A DNA stretch of 64,000 nt from Ixodes scapularis (Eukaryota; Arthropoda; Arachnida; Ixodida; Ixodidae): assembly GCF_016920785.2 (NCBI RefSeq), contig NW_024609880.1:53696121-53760120 (forward strand), read 5' to 3'. A program made the position numbers and the translations under genes. Of the stretch, positions 54,607 through 64,000 are shown one piece after another; position 1 is the stretch's first letter; each line of letters starts with the position of its first letter. The notes below the pieces were generated by a model that made no database searches, was not told the origin of the DNA, and was given only the letters and a program-made list of their open reading frames with translations.

Positions 54607-56820
54607 TCAGAGCAGCATGGAGAGCCAGGCAAGGATGAGCACCGTGCCTCCGAAGGGAGCGGCCATCTTGATTTGCTCATTGCCAGTGAGCGCATGGATG
54701 TAGCACGACCCACAGAAGAGTGTCATTCCGGCTGTCAGCAGGCTACCCACCTGCCAACAAAGAAGGTCGACAGACATTGGTACACCAATATAACGAAGAT
54801 AATTTTGGTGGGGCAAATGAAAAAGTAGCCACCACATAAAAAGGAGGCAGAGAATATAAGCTCCAAATCACTTTGGAGAAGAGTCCTGTTGGCTAGGGCG
54901 TTGTTCCAACTTTACATATATGAAAGGTATGTCTACCAGGGCGAGACCATGATGCAAGAATGGAAGAGAAGAGAGTGCTGTATGGGGCCAAAGCAGTGTT
55001 TCGGGGAACGTTGACGAAATCCGACTGCAAAGCAAGTTGTGAAACGCGAATATTGTAACGGCATCTATGAGTGGTGCCATGCTAGGGTGCAGTACAGGTA
55101 TTGTTTTGATGCCACAACGACATGTTTGCTGCGTTCCTTAAAACTGGTTTTGCACAAGTAACGTGGGCACCGAATGTGGCATTGCAACAACAGATGTGGT
55201 ACAGAAGTCGTGATAACTTCTCCAGAAAATAAAGTGACGCAGAAACTGGTAGTGTAGCCAACACATGAAAACGGGTAGCGTGTCGAAGCAGATGCGTATG
55301 AATGGAACCACGTTTTGGAAACGTGGCAATAAGAATGACACTGTGGCTTGTCACGAAATCTTAGTTCTATCTCTTGGCTTCCTCTCATTTGTTTGGTGTT
55401 GGGATGTGACGTGAACTTAGCCCCCTCGAATGTTCTGGAACAAGCCGAGGTCTCCAAACGGGAAAAGACTGGCAAGCAAAAGTTGCAGGTCTTCTTACCA
55501 GTCCGGGTCTCCGTGTGAGGGGCGTCGCCAGAAGTGCCAGCGTGTGCAGCAGGTGATAGTGGTTGGCTCTGTCGAAGGCCTCCTTTAGCTCTTCGGGAAC
55601 ATCGTCTTTCTTGAAGAGCACTGCAAGTGAACAAGCATATCGGAGTTCCTCACTACATAAGTTGTGGTTGCAAAGTTGCAATGGATCTCTCTCGAAAGTT
55701 AGTCCCCTGTTGGAAACAGTGGAACCCCTGCATAACGGTGGGCACAAAAGACACTTGTCAAAGTTTGAACCCCAGAAATGCCATTGACTGCACCTCATTG
55801 TTATCTCTTACTATTTTAGACTTTCAGATTGTGCAGTGGCGATTATTCTGCCATCACGAAGTGGCTCCGACCCTCTGTAGGTTTGGTGGATACATGCATG
55901 GGTCTGGAGACATAGCACCAGAAAAATATATAAGATGTTACAATAAGGAAACTGGAACTTCGTTACCTGCAAATAAGGGGCACGCTTTAAGTTCGCGGCA
56001 AGTAAAAGTTTCCAAGATGGGAGCTGCTAGGGTACTGGGGTGCTATGTTGCGCTTTTTGGACTCCCAGGAGACTTGGAAGAGGGAAGTGACGTCAACGAC
56101 TAGAGCAAACGCAGATTGGATGTTGACAGAAGAAAACGAAATCAACACCCAATCTGCGCTTGCTGTGTCGTTGACGTCACTTCCCTCTCCCTAGTCTCCT
56201 GGGAGTCCAAAAAGCGCAACATAGCACCCCTGGTTGGGATGTGGGGCTGAGAACCTACTCTCGAACTAGATAGCAAAGCTAACTTCTCGTATTCGAAAGC
56301 TCGGAGATGCCGTGTGCAAGGCATTCTGTAACGGTCTTGGATGTGGTTGTGCCAAATAATGGCAGACACCTTGTTTATTGGACACTGGGTCGCTCGCCTC
56401 TGTTCCGTTCCACTTTACGATGGACTGCGGAAGGCACTACGAGCCATCTAAACCAATCCAATGCCGTGCAAGTTGCGCAATATGCGTAGTCACGTGATTC
56501 GTTCACAGCGTCTGCAGCGGTCCATCGTAAGGTGAAACGAAGTGCATGTACGAACAAGAGACCCCAGTCAGCGACCAACTGGCCTAACCGTGCGCGCCGT
56601 AAGCCCCAAGGGCGACGGCCAGGGCCCCGGAGACTCCTGCCAGGCGCACGCAGAGGCCGCCGGTTCGGACCAGGTGCTTGGCCCATGCAGGGGGCGTGGA
56701 TTCGCTCGCGAGGACGGAGGCTGGCGGCGATGATCCACCGGGTCCCTTCGAGTAACCGCGCAGGGTCCGGGTCACGAAGTTGTCCGTCACGCTGTCCGAC
56801 ACGTAGCTTATGAACTTCAT
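54607..56820 (-). CDS. TMEM256: TMEM256-like small membrane protein
   Basis: Minus-strand exons 56820-56589, 55620-55499 and 54750-54607 give 498 nt, 165 aa plus stop, with phases matching (1, then 0). The core matches the TMEM256 (DUF423) family: VRLAGVSGALAVALGAYGAH, then AFDRANHYHLLHTLALLATP, then GMTLFCGSCYIHALTG and FGGTVLILAWLSML. Four hydrophobic segments fit four membrane helices. The biochemical function of the family is not established; I do not assign one. Mammalian members are about 113 aa. Here a hydrophilic N-terminal extension of some 55 residues precedes the first helix, resembling the longer N termini I recall for insect members. The gene lies head to head with LCMT1. Intron 1 holds a long foldback element and a small inverted-repeat element. 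Confidence 0.9.
56035..56232. mobile_element. Long foldback element in TMEM256 intron 1
   Basis: Arms of about 80-90 bp ('tgctatgttgcgctttttgg', 'actcccaggagac', 'gtgacgtcaacgac', 'cagattgg') are almost perfect inverted copies around a ~25-bp loop. High arm identity suggests a young element or arm homogenisation. Confidence 0.9.
56400..56540. mobile_element. Small inverted-repeat element
   Basis: Left 'ttccactttacgatggac' and right 'gtccatcgtaaggtgaaa' are inverted. It ends about 50 bp downstream (minus strand) of the TMEM256 exon 1 donor. Confidence 0.55.
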
Positions 56821-57482
56821 GGTCCTCGTGAAAGACTCTGGATGAACGCGAGGTTCAGATTCGTGCGTTGACCTCCCTCTTCGTAGAGAAACTTTGTTAT
56901 TATCGTTATTTCCTTATCGAAGCTATCGAAGTCGCCGAATCTTGGGGAATGTCTCGCATCGGCTACGGCTACGCCTGTTTTGCGGTCCTACCGGCTCTGC
57001 TGGCTTTGATCGGTTTTTGGGAAAGCCATTGCTTTTAAAAGATGATTTAATTTTTATATATTAAAGCTTGAAATTAGTCTTACTTAACAAAATTTAACCG
57101 ACCAACCGAGCAAAAATTTGTTCAGCGGCTTAGCTTGGCTTGCTGTCGGCTACAAGGTTTACTTTGACTAGGCTACTAACATCAGTGGCTTTGATGGTTC
57201 GCTACTGCGGATCCGCAAATCGCGAAGGTCGACCGCTGTCATCCGTGCTACCGATTGTTTCTCTCCCGTTACTGCTTCACCAGCACCCGCAACCTAAGCA
57301 GTGATTCTCGCTTCAAAATAATTCTACAAACACGAGTCAGCTCGTCGGGGCATTGATTAGCGGAGAGCCTCCGCGGTTTGCACCGTCGCGGGCGGACCCA
57401 CCAGATCCGATAGACTGGCCGCGCTACTGCTGCGGCGCTAGCATTTGTCGCAGTCGGTGCGAGTCGTCCAAGCGCCAGCAAA
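56821..57482. promoter_or_regulatory. Divergent TMEM256/LCMT1 promoter region
   Basis: 662 bp separate the two start codons. Both 5' UTRs and both promoters should lie here unless there are undetected 5' exons. The LCMT1-proximal 150 bp are CpG-rich. No TATA box or named motif stood out. Confidence 0.5.
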
Positions 57483-60400
57483 ATGACGGACGAGGACCCT
57501 GTCATACAGACCAACCTCGACGCCGCGGTGAGCAAGCGAGACGCCGTCACTAAAGGTTACTGGAGCGATCCGTACATACAGTACTTCGTCAAGCCGTCCG
57601 AGCGCAAGGCGCCCGAGATCAGTCGCGGGTACTACGCCCGCGTGCACGGCGTCAAGACGTTGCTCGACAAGTTCCTCAAGGTGGGTACGGTACAACCTTG
57701 CTCAGAAACTTTGTGCCGGAGTTGTAGTGCTGTTCAGAGAACGATAGCGCGAAGAAATGAAGAAAAGTGAGTCGGGCAAACGACTCACTGCTTTACCACC
57801 TAACTTGCCTTATAAAGCGTGATACATAAGAATGAAAAGTGCTTTGGTTTGGTTGAATTAAGCACTGATGCGCTTCCGAAATTTTATGCGGAAGCTGGAT
57901 GCAACACAGAGCATGAAGCACCAGCGAGATTAACAAGACCTGTTGTTGAGCTAGCTGGTGCATAATACTCGTGAAACTTGTAGGCACAAACAGGGACGGA
58001 CAGAAAATACAAGACACGGACAAGCGCTTGTCCGTGTCTTATTCTTCACGCCCGTCCCTGTTGGTACTTACAAGTTTCTTCACCACCAGCTAGATGCTGA
58101 ACATGATACAGAAACCCTCTTGTATTTGGTGTCTTATGCCTTGCACTCTGCTTATCGCGGTGTAGGCTTTGTGTTATGGTTTTACTTGCAAGTTGAAGAT
58201 CCCTCCATCCAGGCCTCGACAGGAGCATTCCACATTATCTTTATTTTAAAGCTCACCTACCTTAATCTCGTTGAGCCACCCAGGTGGCTCCTAGGAAAAG
58301 CGCCAGCCTTGGGGACCCCCAGTTGACGGGCTCGAATTCTGACCGAGGTCCCCCCCAGTTTGATGGGGGCTCAGTGCAGAGAAGGCAACTTGGTGGCCAA
58401 GATTTTGGTTACATGTCGTAACAGTCTCAGTAGGTCGAGATTAATCCTCAGTCCTTTTCTGGGGCATGCCAGATACCCTTATTTGGTTTGGCAGGTTAAA
58501 CCCTCAAATTTGCCTTAATCTCGTGCCAACTACCCCGGTTTCTTGCGTCTCTTGAGTAAATCAACCCTTCACTTTTCAGCTTGCCTTTGATGTCCCCTTT
58601 CAATACACACCCCTTTTCTTCGTGCTGTTCTTCTCGTCCTTGTGGGTTTCCGGCTAACCTCGGTTTTTGGCTTGCCTCTGTTGCTCCACTTGCAGCTGGT
58701 GGGTCCTGACTGCCAGATAGTGAACCTGGGCGCTGGTTTCGACACACTCTTCTGGCGGCTGATGGATGACAAGGCCCAATTCAAGAGCCTCGTCGAAGTC
58801 GACCTTCCTGCCGTGACGACGCGCAAGGTCTACTACATCAGGCTGCGCAAGCCGTTGCTCAAGGGCATCGTCACCGAAGGTAGACTGCAGATGTTCGGCG
58901 TCTGACTTGCTTTCTTTCGCTTGTTTGGTCGCTTGCTAGCATGAATGCGTGCATCATTCCAACCTTCCCTCTTTTCTAGACACCTTAAACGAGCTGCATC
59001 TTCATCGATCTTCCGGTATTAGCACTCCAACCTGTGGTTAAGTATATCATGATGATTGCGTGCATAGTGTGGAGTGGCTTTATTTGAGGGCTTTAAAGGG
59101 ACAATGAAGGCAATTTCAGACATCTTTTTGGCGATTGAGCTGGGTTCCAGGCACGTCTCGGGCCATGTTGCCCAAATTCAACCGAAACAGGCGCTTGAGT
59201 GCCGCGCAAATCAATTAAACAGTCGCGGTAATAATCGTACCGGGATCGACTGGGGCGACGCCCCGAGAGTTGCGGGAGAAGCCTGGAGAAGCGGAGCTCA
59301 CGTGACCGATGCGGGGACAAGGAGCGCGACGTCACAAGAGACGCGTCAGCGATTGGTCGAAACAAGTCGGTCACGTTTTGGTTCGCGATTTTTAGAAATA
59401 CTGTTCTCATTTCCGCTTGAATAACCATGAAAAGTATAAATCGGACTGGAAATGATTACTAAACCGTAAATAAAGCAGCATAATTGTTTTTTCTTTGCTA
59501 CGCTGGACGCGAAACGGCCAACGAGCAAATATGGGCACTTCGGCACGCGGGCCGCTCGTTACCGACTGGGCGGTCTCCGTCGGGTGATGGCGGAGGCTGC
59601 CACACACATACTCCCGTTCCGTTTGTGTTGGGTCACTGAACGGAAGCTCGAACTCGCTAGCGAGAGCGGCATTGCCGTCCATCTTGACAGATTTGACGAA
59701 ACGACCGCGCCACCGCGCTGCTATAACCCACCGCGGTAACCAGAGTCTCGATCTCCTAAATACTACCGATACCGACTATTCACACTTGACGTCACTGCCT
59801 AGGTCACCTCCGTTTTCGGAGGCCCAGAAACGAGAATGGAGATTGTTCAATTTCGGTTTCTTTAGTTCTTTCGTAGGCACAGAAATATGCGTCACAAATG
59901 TCTACAAAAATTGGGCAGCATGCTATGTTCCCAAGAAGCATAAAAACACCATGTAAAAAAATTAAATAAAATCGTCTTCATTGTCCCTTTAACCCATGGG
60001 TCCGAGTTGCATGGGAATTTGATAATATCTAATGTTTTTCTTTGTCTGCAAAATTGAGCACATTCTGTCTTGAACTGCACGGCTTATCACCATCTCTGTT
60101 GTGACAAACGCTTTGTGTGCGTGCTCTTGAAGACTTGTGTACATTTTGTGTTTTTGCGGTGGTACAAAGTTAGAAATCTGTTTGTGATGTTGTGTGCCAT
60201 TGCATTTTTTTTTTTGCAATGAACCTTTCATTTACTAGTTGACTTCTCTAAATAAACCACATTGAAGATGTTTTTCTGTTTTTTTAAGCCACCTCGGTGG
60301 TTTTGAGGCAAAGTGGCTGGTTATGGCTTCCCAGGTGGCGGGTTCAAATCCCGGCCAAGATGCCCTCTATCTGATGGAGACGTAATCCAGAGAAAGGGCC

Positions 60401-63400
60401 GTTTATCTGAGATTTCGGTTATACGTCAAAAGATCCACAGGTGGTCGAAATGAATCCTCAGTTAACCGCTGGGGTATGCCAGATGCTCTTCTTTGGTTTG
60501 TCACATGAAAAACCCAAATTTAACTTGAAGACGTTTGCTTTGATTCTGCCCCCCAACAAATGATATGCTGGCTTGACCTTGAGTTACTTTGTGCACACAG
60601 AGTACTAAAAACAAACACCCATTTTCTTGTGGTGACAACTCTTTGTGTGGCAAATGACTGGAGTGTTCCAGGAAGATTTGTGTGTTGTAATTTTTAAGTA
60701 ACTGTTTTTGAAATGGAGAAGCCGCTTGTATACCGCAGATTGGAACCAATATCTCAGAACTTGGCGACACCCTTTGAGTGCAGTAGCCTTTGAGACATCT
60801 TCATTACATTTCTCGGACAATCGGTGCTGCGTAAAATTTGTTTGTCATTTGATTAGTTTGTGAACCAACCTGTGGTCGTGTTGCTGTCGTGACCGGCGTG
60901 CCGCTTGGTGTCGTCGTCACGGTGCAGATGACGACGTGAAGGTGAACTCGTCGGACCTGCACGCCGGCCACTACCACCTGGTGGGCTGCGACCTGCGCGA
61001 ACTGGACGTCTTCGAGGCAAAGGTGGTCCACGAGTCTGGCCTGGACGTCAGCCTGCCCACCCTTTTCATCGCAGAGTGTGTGCTCGTCTACATGAGCTGC
61101 GACGAGTCTTCTGCGCTGCTCTCCTGGATAACGCGCAACTTCCCTCATGCCGTGCTCGTCACCTACGACCCCGTAAGTCTGGTAGACGCAACCCCTGATT
61201 CTGTTGCACAAACTTGTTGCCGCAGGCCGCGGTGTAAGATATATACGGGTGTGGACTCCGTGCATGTCCCAGCTGCAAGATGAAGTCCTCTCTTCGCCTT
61301 GGTTGCAGGCGGCACCGCCAGATGACTTGGATCAGTGGCCAGGGCTAACCTCTTGTGGGTCTGGTCTCCTATGCTTCTGTGTGGGAGACATGCGTGTTTA
61401 TTAAGTTGTTCTCTGTGTGCGCCACACTATGTAAAACTTGGCAGTTACTGTAAAATACCAAGCACGCCCCTCAATTTAGTTACACTCGGAAAATACGCTT
61501 TACTTGTTGTTGACCTAAGGAGCGGCCATCCCCCCGTTTTACACGATTAACTCCAAGTTTTGAGTGGACGCTTGCTCGGAATTTACGGTATGTTACGCAT
61601 GTTGCTTAGATACAGCTTTGTCATTGACCCTTGTTTTGTGCCTTAATGGCTGCAAGAACAGTTTTTATTAATGCTTTGAAATGGTGAGATCACTGGTGCT
61701 GTGTTCAAGTCAGTGTCCTTCTTGTTCTCGGGGCAGACACACAGAGTGGAAAATCGGGGAAAACCGAAAGGCCCCGAATCAGAGTTGTAACAAAAAAACA
61801 ACAAAAAAACCAAGCTTTCCGGAAAGAGCCTTTTATCTACAGCTCTATACTGTGCTGACCCGGAACACGGCCTGTACTGAACTGTCTGCAAGGCCGCTTC
61901 TTTCTTTGGGAACCATGTCCCTTATCCCGTGTCCTTCCCTGATCGCTACAGGGACGTTTTTCAAGCGTTCAGGTCTCGCACATGTTTCCTGGATGGGTGG
62001 ATAGATGAATGCAAATGTCTGTATGGGCAGCCTAGAGATTGGGGAGTCCCAAGGCCGTGTCCTGGTTTCTTCAATGTTATCCCTCTGTAAACGGCAATTT
62101 TTTGTCCGACACCAAGAAACACCAAATTTGGGGAGGGGGGGGGGGGGGGGGGGGGGGGGCTAGGCTAGGCTAGGCTAGGCTAGGCTAGGCTAGTTTAAGT
62201 GGCAATGGGGCACAAGCTGTCACCTGATGCAAAGGGTGTGGCCACTACCATCTATTCATTATATAACGGACATCTTGCTCGTGGAGATTCATGTACCCCT
62301 TTATTCGAAATAACACCTTTGGCAACTAGATAACTCGACTGTCGGAGCATAATGCAACGGTAACATCAAACTCCTGCACATAGAACGACAAGAAAATAAT
62401 TAGAAAGATTGACCTTTAATTGGAGAGGACTGGATTGACTAAACCAGAAGGGCTGGAGACTTTTGGCCACTAACAGGCAAAATATAAAATACCCTTGTAC
62501 TGGGTAATTATAATAATAATTGACCTCTTCATTGCGTCGTCGCAGTGTCCTTTTATCATTTTTAGGGTGTGCCACCACTGGCCCTACTACTTTTAGATCT
62601 GTTTCATCGATATCTGGTTTTGTGATCACCCTCTCAAACATGTACCTTTGCTAGCACCTCTGGTAAGGAGGAATTACCTAGAAATATACATTGCTAAGTT
62701 CAAGCTTAGCAATTAAGATTGCTGTGCCTTGCGAAAATATTTTTAACTACGAAATGAACTTTATATTTCCTAGGTGATATATTGTTATGTTCCTGTTTCT
62801 TAATGTTTTTCTTTGTGCCTTTGTGATGTACGCTTCTGCTTGAACTTGGTTGAGTTTTCAGCCTACCGTAATATACCGCTGAAGCACCCACTTCTATCAA
62901 GTGCCCACATTTAACACTTCCCAAACTTCGGTATTCTGAAAATTATGTTAAGCACGTTATTTGACCGGACGAGTGCCTATGTCTAGATTAACCCAGTTTT
63001 AGTGAAAATAGGGTGGGTGCTACCCTGGTATTTTACAATAAATAAATAAAAAGATGACAAAAAAACTAGGAACTATTTTTGGTGCTGCTTTAGAAACGAA
63101 GGTCCAGGGAATGACACTCTAATCAAAAAACTCTTAAATGATCTACTTTGCCAGCCCTAGCCCCTGGCTCTACTCTGTTCACCTCTAAGCTGACAGCGCG
63201 GTAAAAGCCACGCTCCCACCCAGACCCATGTGCAGAGAGTGCCGAAGCCGACGGTGTCACCCTACCGTCGGCTTTGGGGCGAACGGGGTATGGTGGGTTC
63301 CGTGTACATGGAGCAACACTTGCCGAACCTTGCCATCCTCTGGCACAGGTGAACATGGATGACAAGTTTGCCGAGGTGATGGTGGAGAACCTGAAGCAGC

Positions 63401-63458
63401 GCAACTGCCTGCTGGCGGGTCTGCAGGCCTGCACCACCCTCAAGACGCAGGAGGAGAG
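57483..63458 (+). CDS. LCMT1: Leucine carboxyl methyltransferase 1 (partial, 3' end beyond window)
   Basis: Exons 57483-57680, 58696-58879, 60928-61172 and 63349-63458 give about 245 of an expected ~330 residues, with consistent phases. LCMT1 uses S-adenosylmethionine to methylate the C-terminal leucine of the PP2A catalytic subunit, which favours assembly of certain PP2A holoenzymes; it acts in the cytosol. Diagnostic blocks are YWSDPYIQYFVKPSERKAPE, then RGYYARVHGV (SAM-contacting region), VNLGAGFDTLFWRL (glycine-rich SAM motif), VEVDLPAVTTRK, GCDLREL, and LFIAECVLVYM. VNMDDKFAEVMVENLKQRNC follows in exon 4, where human has VNMGDRFGQIMIENL. The last donor is GTCGGT. The remaining exons lie to the right. 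Intron 2 carries SINE and TTAA elements. Confidence 0.95.
57973..58078. mobile_element. Foldback element with perfect 30-bp palindromic core
   Basis: Core 58011-58040 ('aagacacggacaagc' joined directly to its exact complement). Outer arms 'gaaacttgtaggcac..cagggacgg' and 'ccgtccctg..cttacaagtttc' extend the stem to about 106 bp. It lies in LCMT1 intron 1. Confidence 0.85.
58273..58510 (+). mobile_element. tRNA-derived SINE, copy 1 (Ruka-like)
   Basis: The tRNA-like head has a B box near 'ggctcgaattc'. The body contains 'gatgggggctcagtgcagag', 'aagattttggttac', 'gtaggtcgagattaatcctc' and ends 'gcaggttaaaccctcaaattt'. Alignable with 60287-60521. The layout resembles tick Ruka-type SINEs as I remember them; family assignment is inference. 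Confidence 0.65.
59097..59988. mobile_element. TTAA-flanked MITE, family F
   Basis: Ends AGGGACAATGAAG and CTTCATTGTCCCT, with TTAA at 59093-59096 and 59989-59992; 892 bp. It shares AGGG ends and a TTAA target with family A (10278, 28865) but has a different interior. It lies in LCMT1 intron 2. Confidence 0.8.
60287..60521 (+). mobile_element. tRNA-derived SINE, copy 2 (Ruka-like)
   Basis: Head 'gccacctcggtggttttgag', A-box-like 'agtggctggttatgg', B box 'gggttcaaatccc'. The body has 'tgatggagacgtaatccaga', 'gagatttcggttatac', 'ccacaggtggtcgaaatgaa', and the tail ends 'aaaaacccaaattt'. Fewer changes than copy 1, so probably younger. Confidence 0.7.
61446..61590. mobile_element. Small MITE, family E copy 2
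   Basis: Ends 'tactgtaaaataccaagc' and 'gctcggaatttacggta' are inverted repeats resembling 37380-37558. It lies in LCMT1 intron 3. Confidence 0.55.
62135..62193. repeat. Poly-G tract followed by (CTAGG)n
   Basis: About 25 G run straight into six or seven pentamers of 'taggc'. Not the arthropod telomere unit TTAGG. It lies in LCMT1 intron 3. Confidence 0.9.
62864..63040. mobile_element. Small MITE, family E copy 3
   Basis: Colinear with 37380-37558: 'agcacccactt', 'caagtgcccac', 'gacgagtgcctatgtctaga', and the right end 'ggtgggtgctaccctggtat'. Confidence 0.65.
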
Positions 63459-64000
63459 GTCGGTCCCCCTTTGGCATCTTTCGTTTACTCCGTTTGTGCG
63501 AGAGCCGTCCCAGCACTTCCCCGGCGGCAAGACAATGCGGACGGCAAAGTCGTCTGCTTCTTGCTCAGGAGTTGCGGTTAAGTCAAAACTATGCCGAGCT
63601 TTGATTGGCATTGATTGAAAGGGCAGTGAATAGACCTCACTGCTAGATGCCTTGAGGTCTACAATCAGCCAATAAGAGCTCGGCATTCTGACATCACCAC
63701 AACTCCTGTGCTAGAAGCAAGCGACTTTCTCTCTTACCAGAAGTGAGAGAACACTGCCGACACGTGGTTGTCATGGTGACATCATGATATCACGTGACGC
63801 CGTGATGTTGAGTGATGTTAGTCACGTAACCTCGTGACACAAGAGACATGCGGCATGTCCTCAGCTCATTCGCAACACTCTGCGCGTCTCTGAGTTTATC
63901 AGATGAGATGAAGACATGTTTACCTCTTTCCTTATCGCACCCATTGAAATCAATCAATTTGATCGATGGATTTCAGACCTCTAATTCAACGCGTTCAGTG
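63459..64000 (+). other. LCMT1 intron 4 (incomplete)
   Basis: No exon recognised. The first ~90 bp are followed by a foldback MITE at 63545-63728; beyond that are many 'cacgtgac'-like and 'tgatgtca' motifs (63760-63830). Confidence 0.6.
63545..63728 (+). mobile_element. Foldback MITE, family C copy 3
   Basis: Arms 'gtctgcttcttgctcagg' and 'cctgtgctagaagcaagcgac' with central 'tagacctca..tgaggtcta' match 18743-18935. It starts about 87 bp after the LCMT1 exon 4 donor. Confidence 0.75.

Noticed and set aside
60287..60370. Functional tRNA gene
   Set aside because: A and B boxes are present, but the cloverleaf stems are poor and a SINE body follows; a second copy lies at 58273.
62159..62193. 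Interstitial telomere repeat
   Set aside because: The unit is CTAGG, not the arthropod TTAGG, and it adjoins a poly-G run typical of microsatellites.

Overview
This window is animal nuclear DNA. It holds spliced genes with GT-AG introns, long repeat-filled introns, and many short non-autonomous transposons. Two tRNA-derived SINEs (about 58.27 and 60.29 kb) have the head-and-tail layout I associate with the Ruka-type SINEs of hard ticks, so my best guess is a tick (Ixodidae). That placement is inference; 'arthropod' is much safer than the species.

Six protein genes can be read. From left to right: the last two coding exons of an XPG/ERCC5-type nuclease (+, 1.36-4.22 kb); MED11 on the minus strand (7.66-14.76 kb); a complete 14-exon CUL4 (+, 15.24-39.04 kb, 803 codons plus stop, every splice phase consistent); a complete nine-exon INTS6 (+, 41.30-51.58 kb, about 832 aa); a three-exon TMEM256-like membrane protein (-, 54.61-56.82 kb, 165 aa); and the first four coding exons of LCMT1 (+, 57.48-63.46 kb), which runs off the right edge. 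MED11/CUL4 and TMEM256/LCMT1 are head-to-head pairs separated by 0.5-0.7 kb, so each pair probably shares a bidirectional promoter. XPG and MED11 converge tail to tail, as do INTS6 and TMEM256.

The products are housekeeping proteins. XPG and CUL4 (scaffold of CRL4-DDB1 ligases) both serve nucleotide excision repair. MED11 and INTS6 belong to RNA polymerase II co-complexes. INTS6 (in Integrator-PP2A) and LCMT1 (methylates the PP2A catalytic subunit) both touch PP2A. Whether the adjacency means anything is untested.

The rest is mostly mobile DNA, and several families can be defined by their ends. They include Harbinger-like MITEs with TAA target duplications (four copies, two fused in tandem), two families with TTAA duplications, a hAT-like element with an exact 8-bp duplication, a pogo/Tigger-like MITE, several foldback elements, and a dispersed repeat whose copies lie next to splice junctions. 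The most notable gene-structure features are an AT-AC (U12-type) intron in CUL4, a tandem array of decayed copies of the exon-12 acceptor and exon start in CUL4 intron 11, a likely GC-AG intron in INTS6, and a polyglutamine tail on MED11. I saw no CRISPR array, rRNA, functional tRNA gene or prokaryotic operon.
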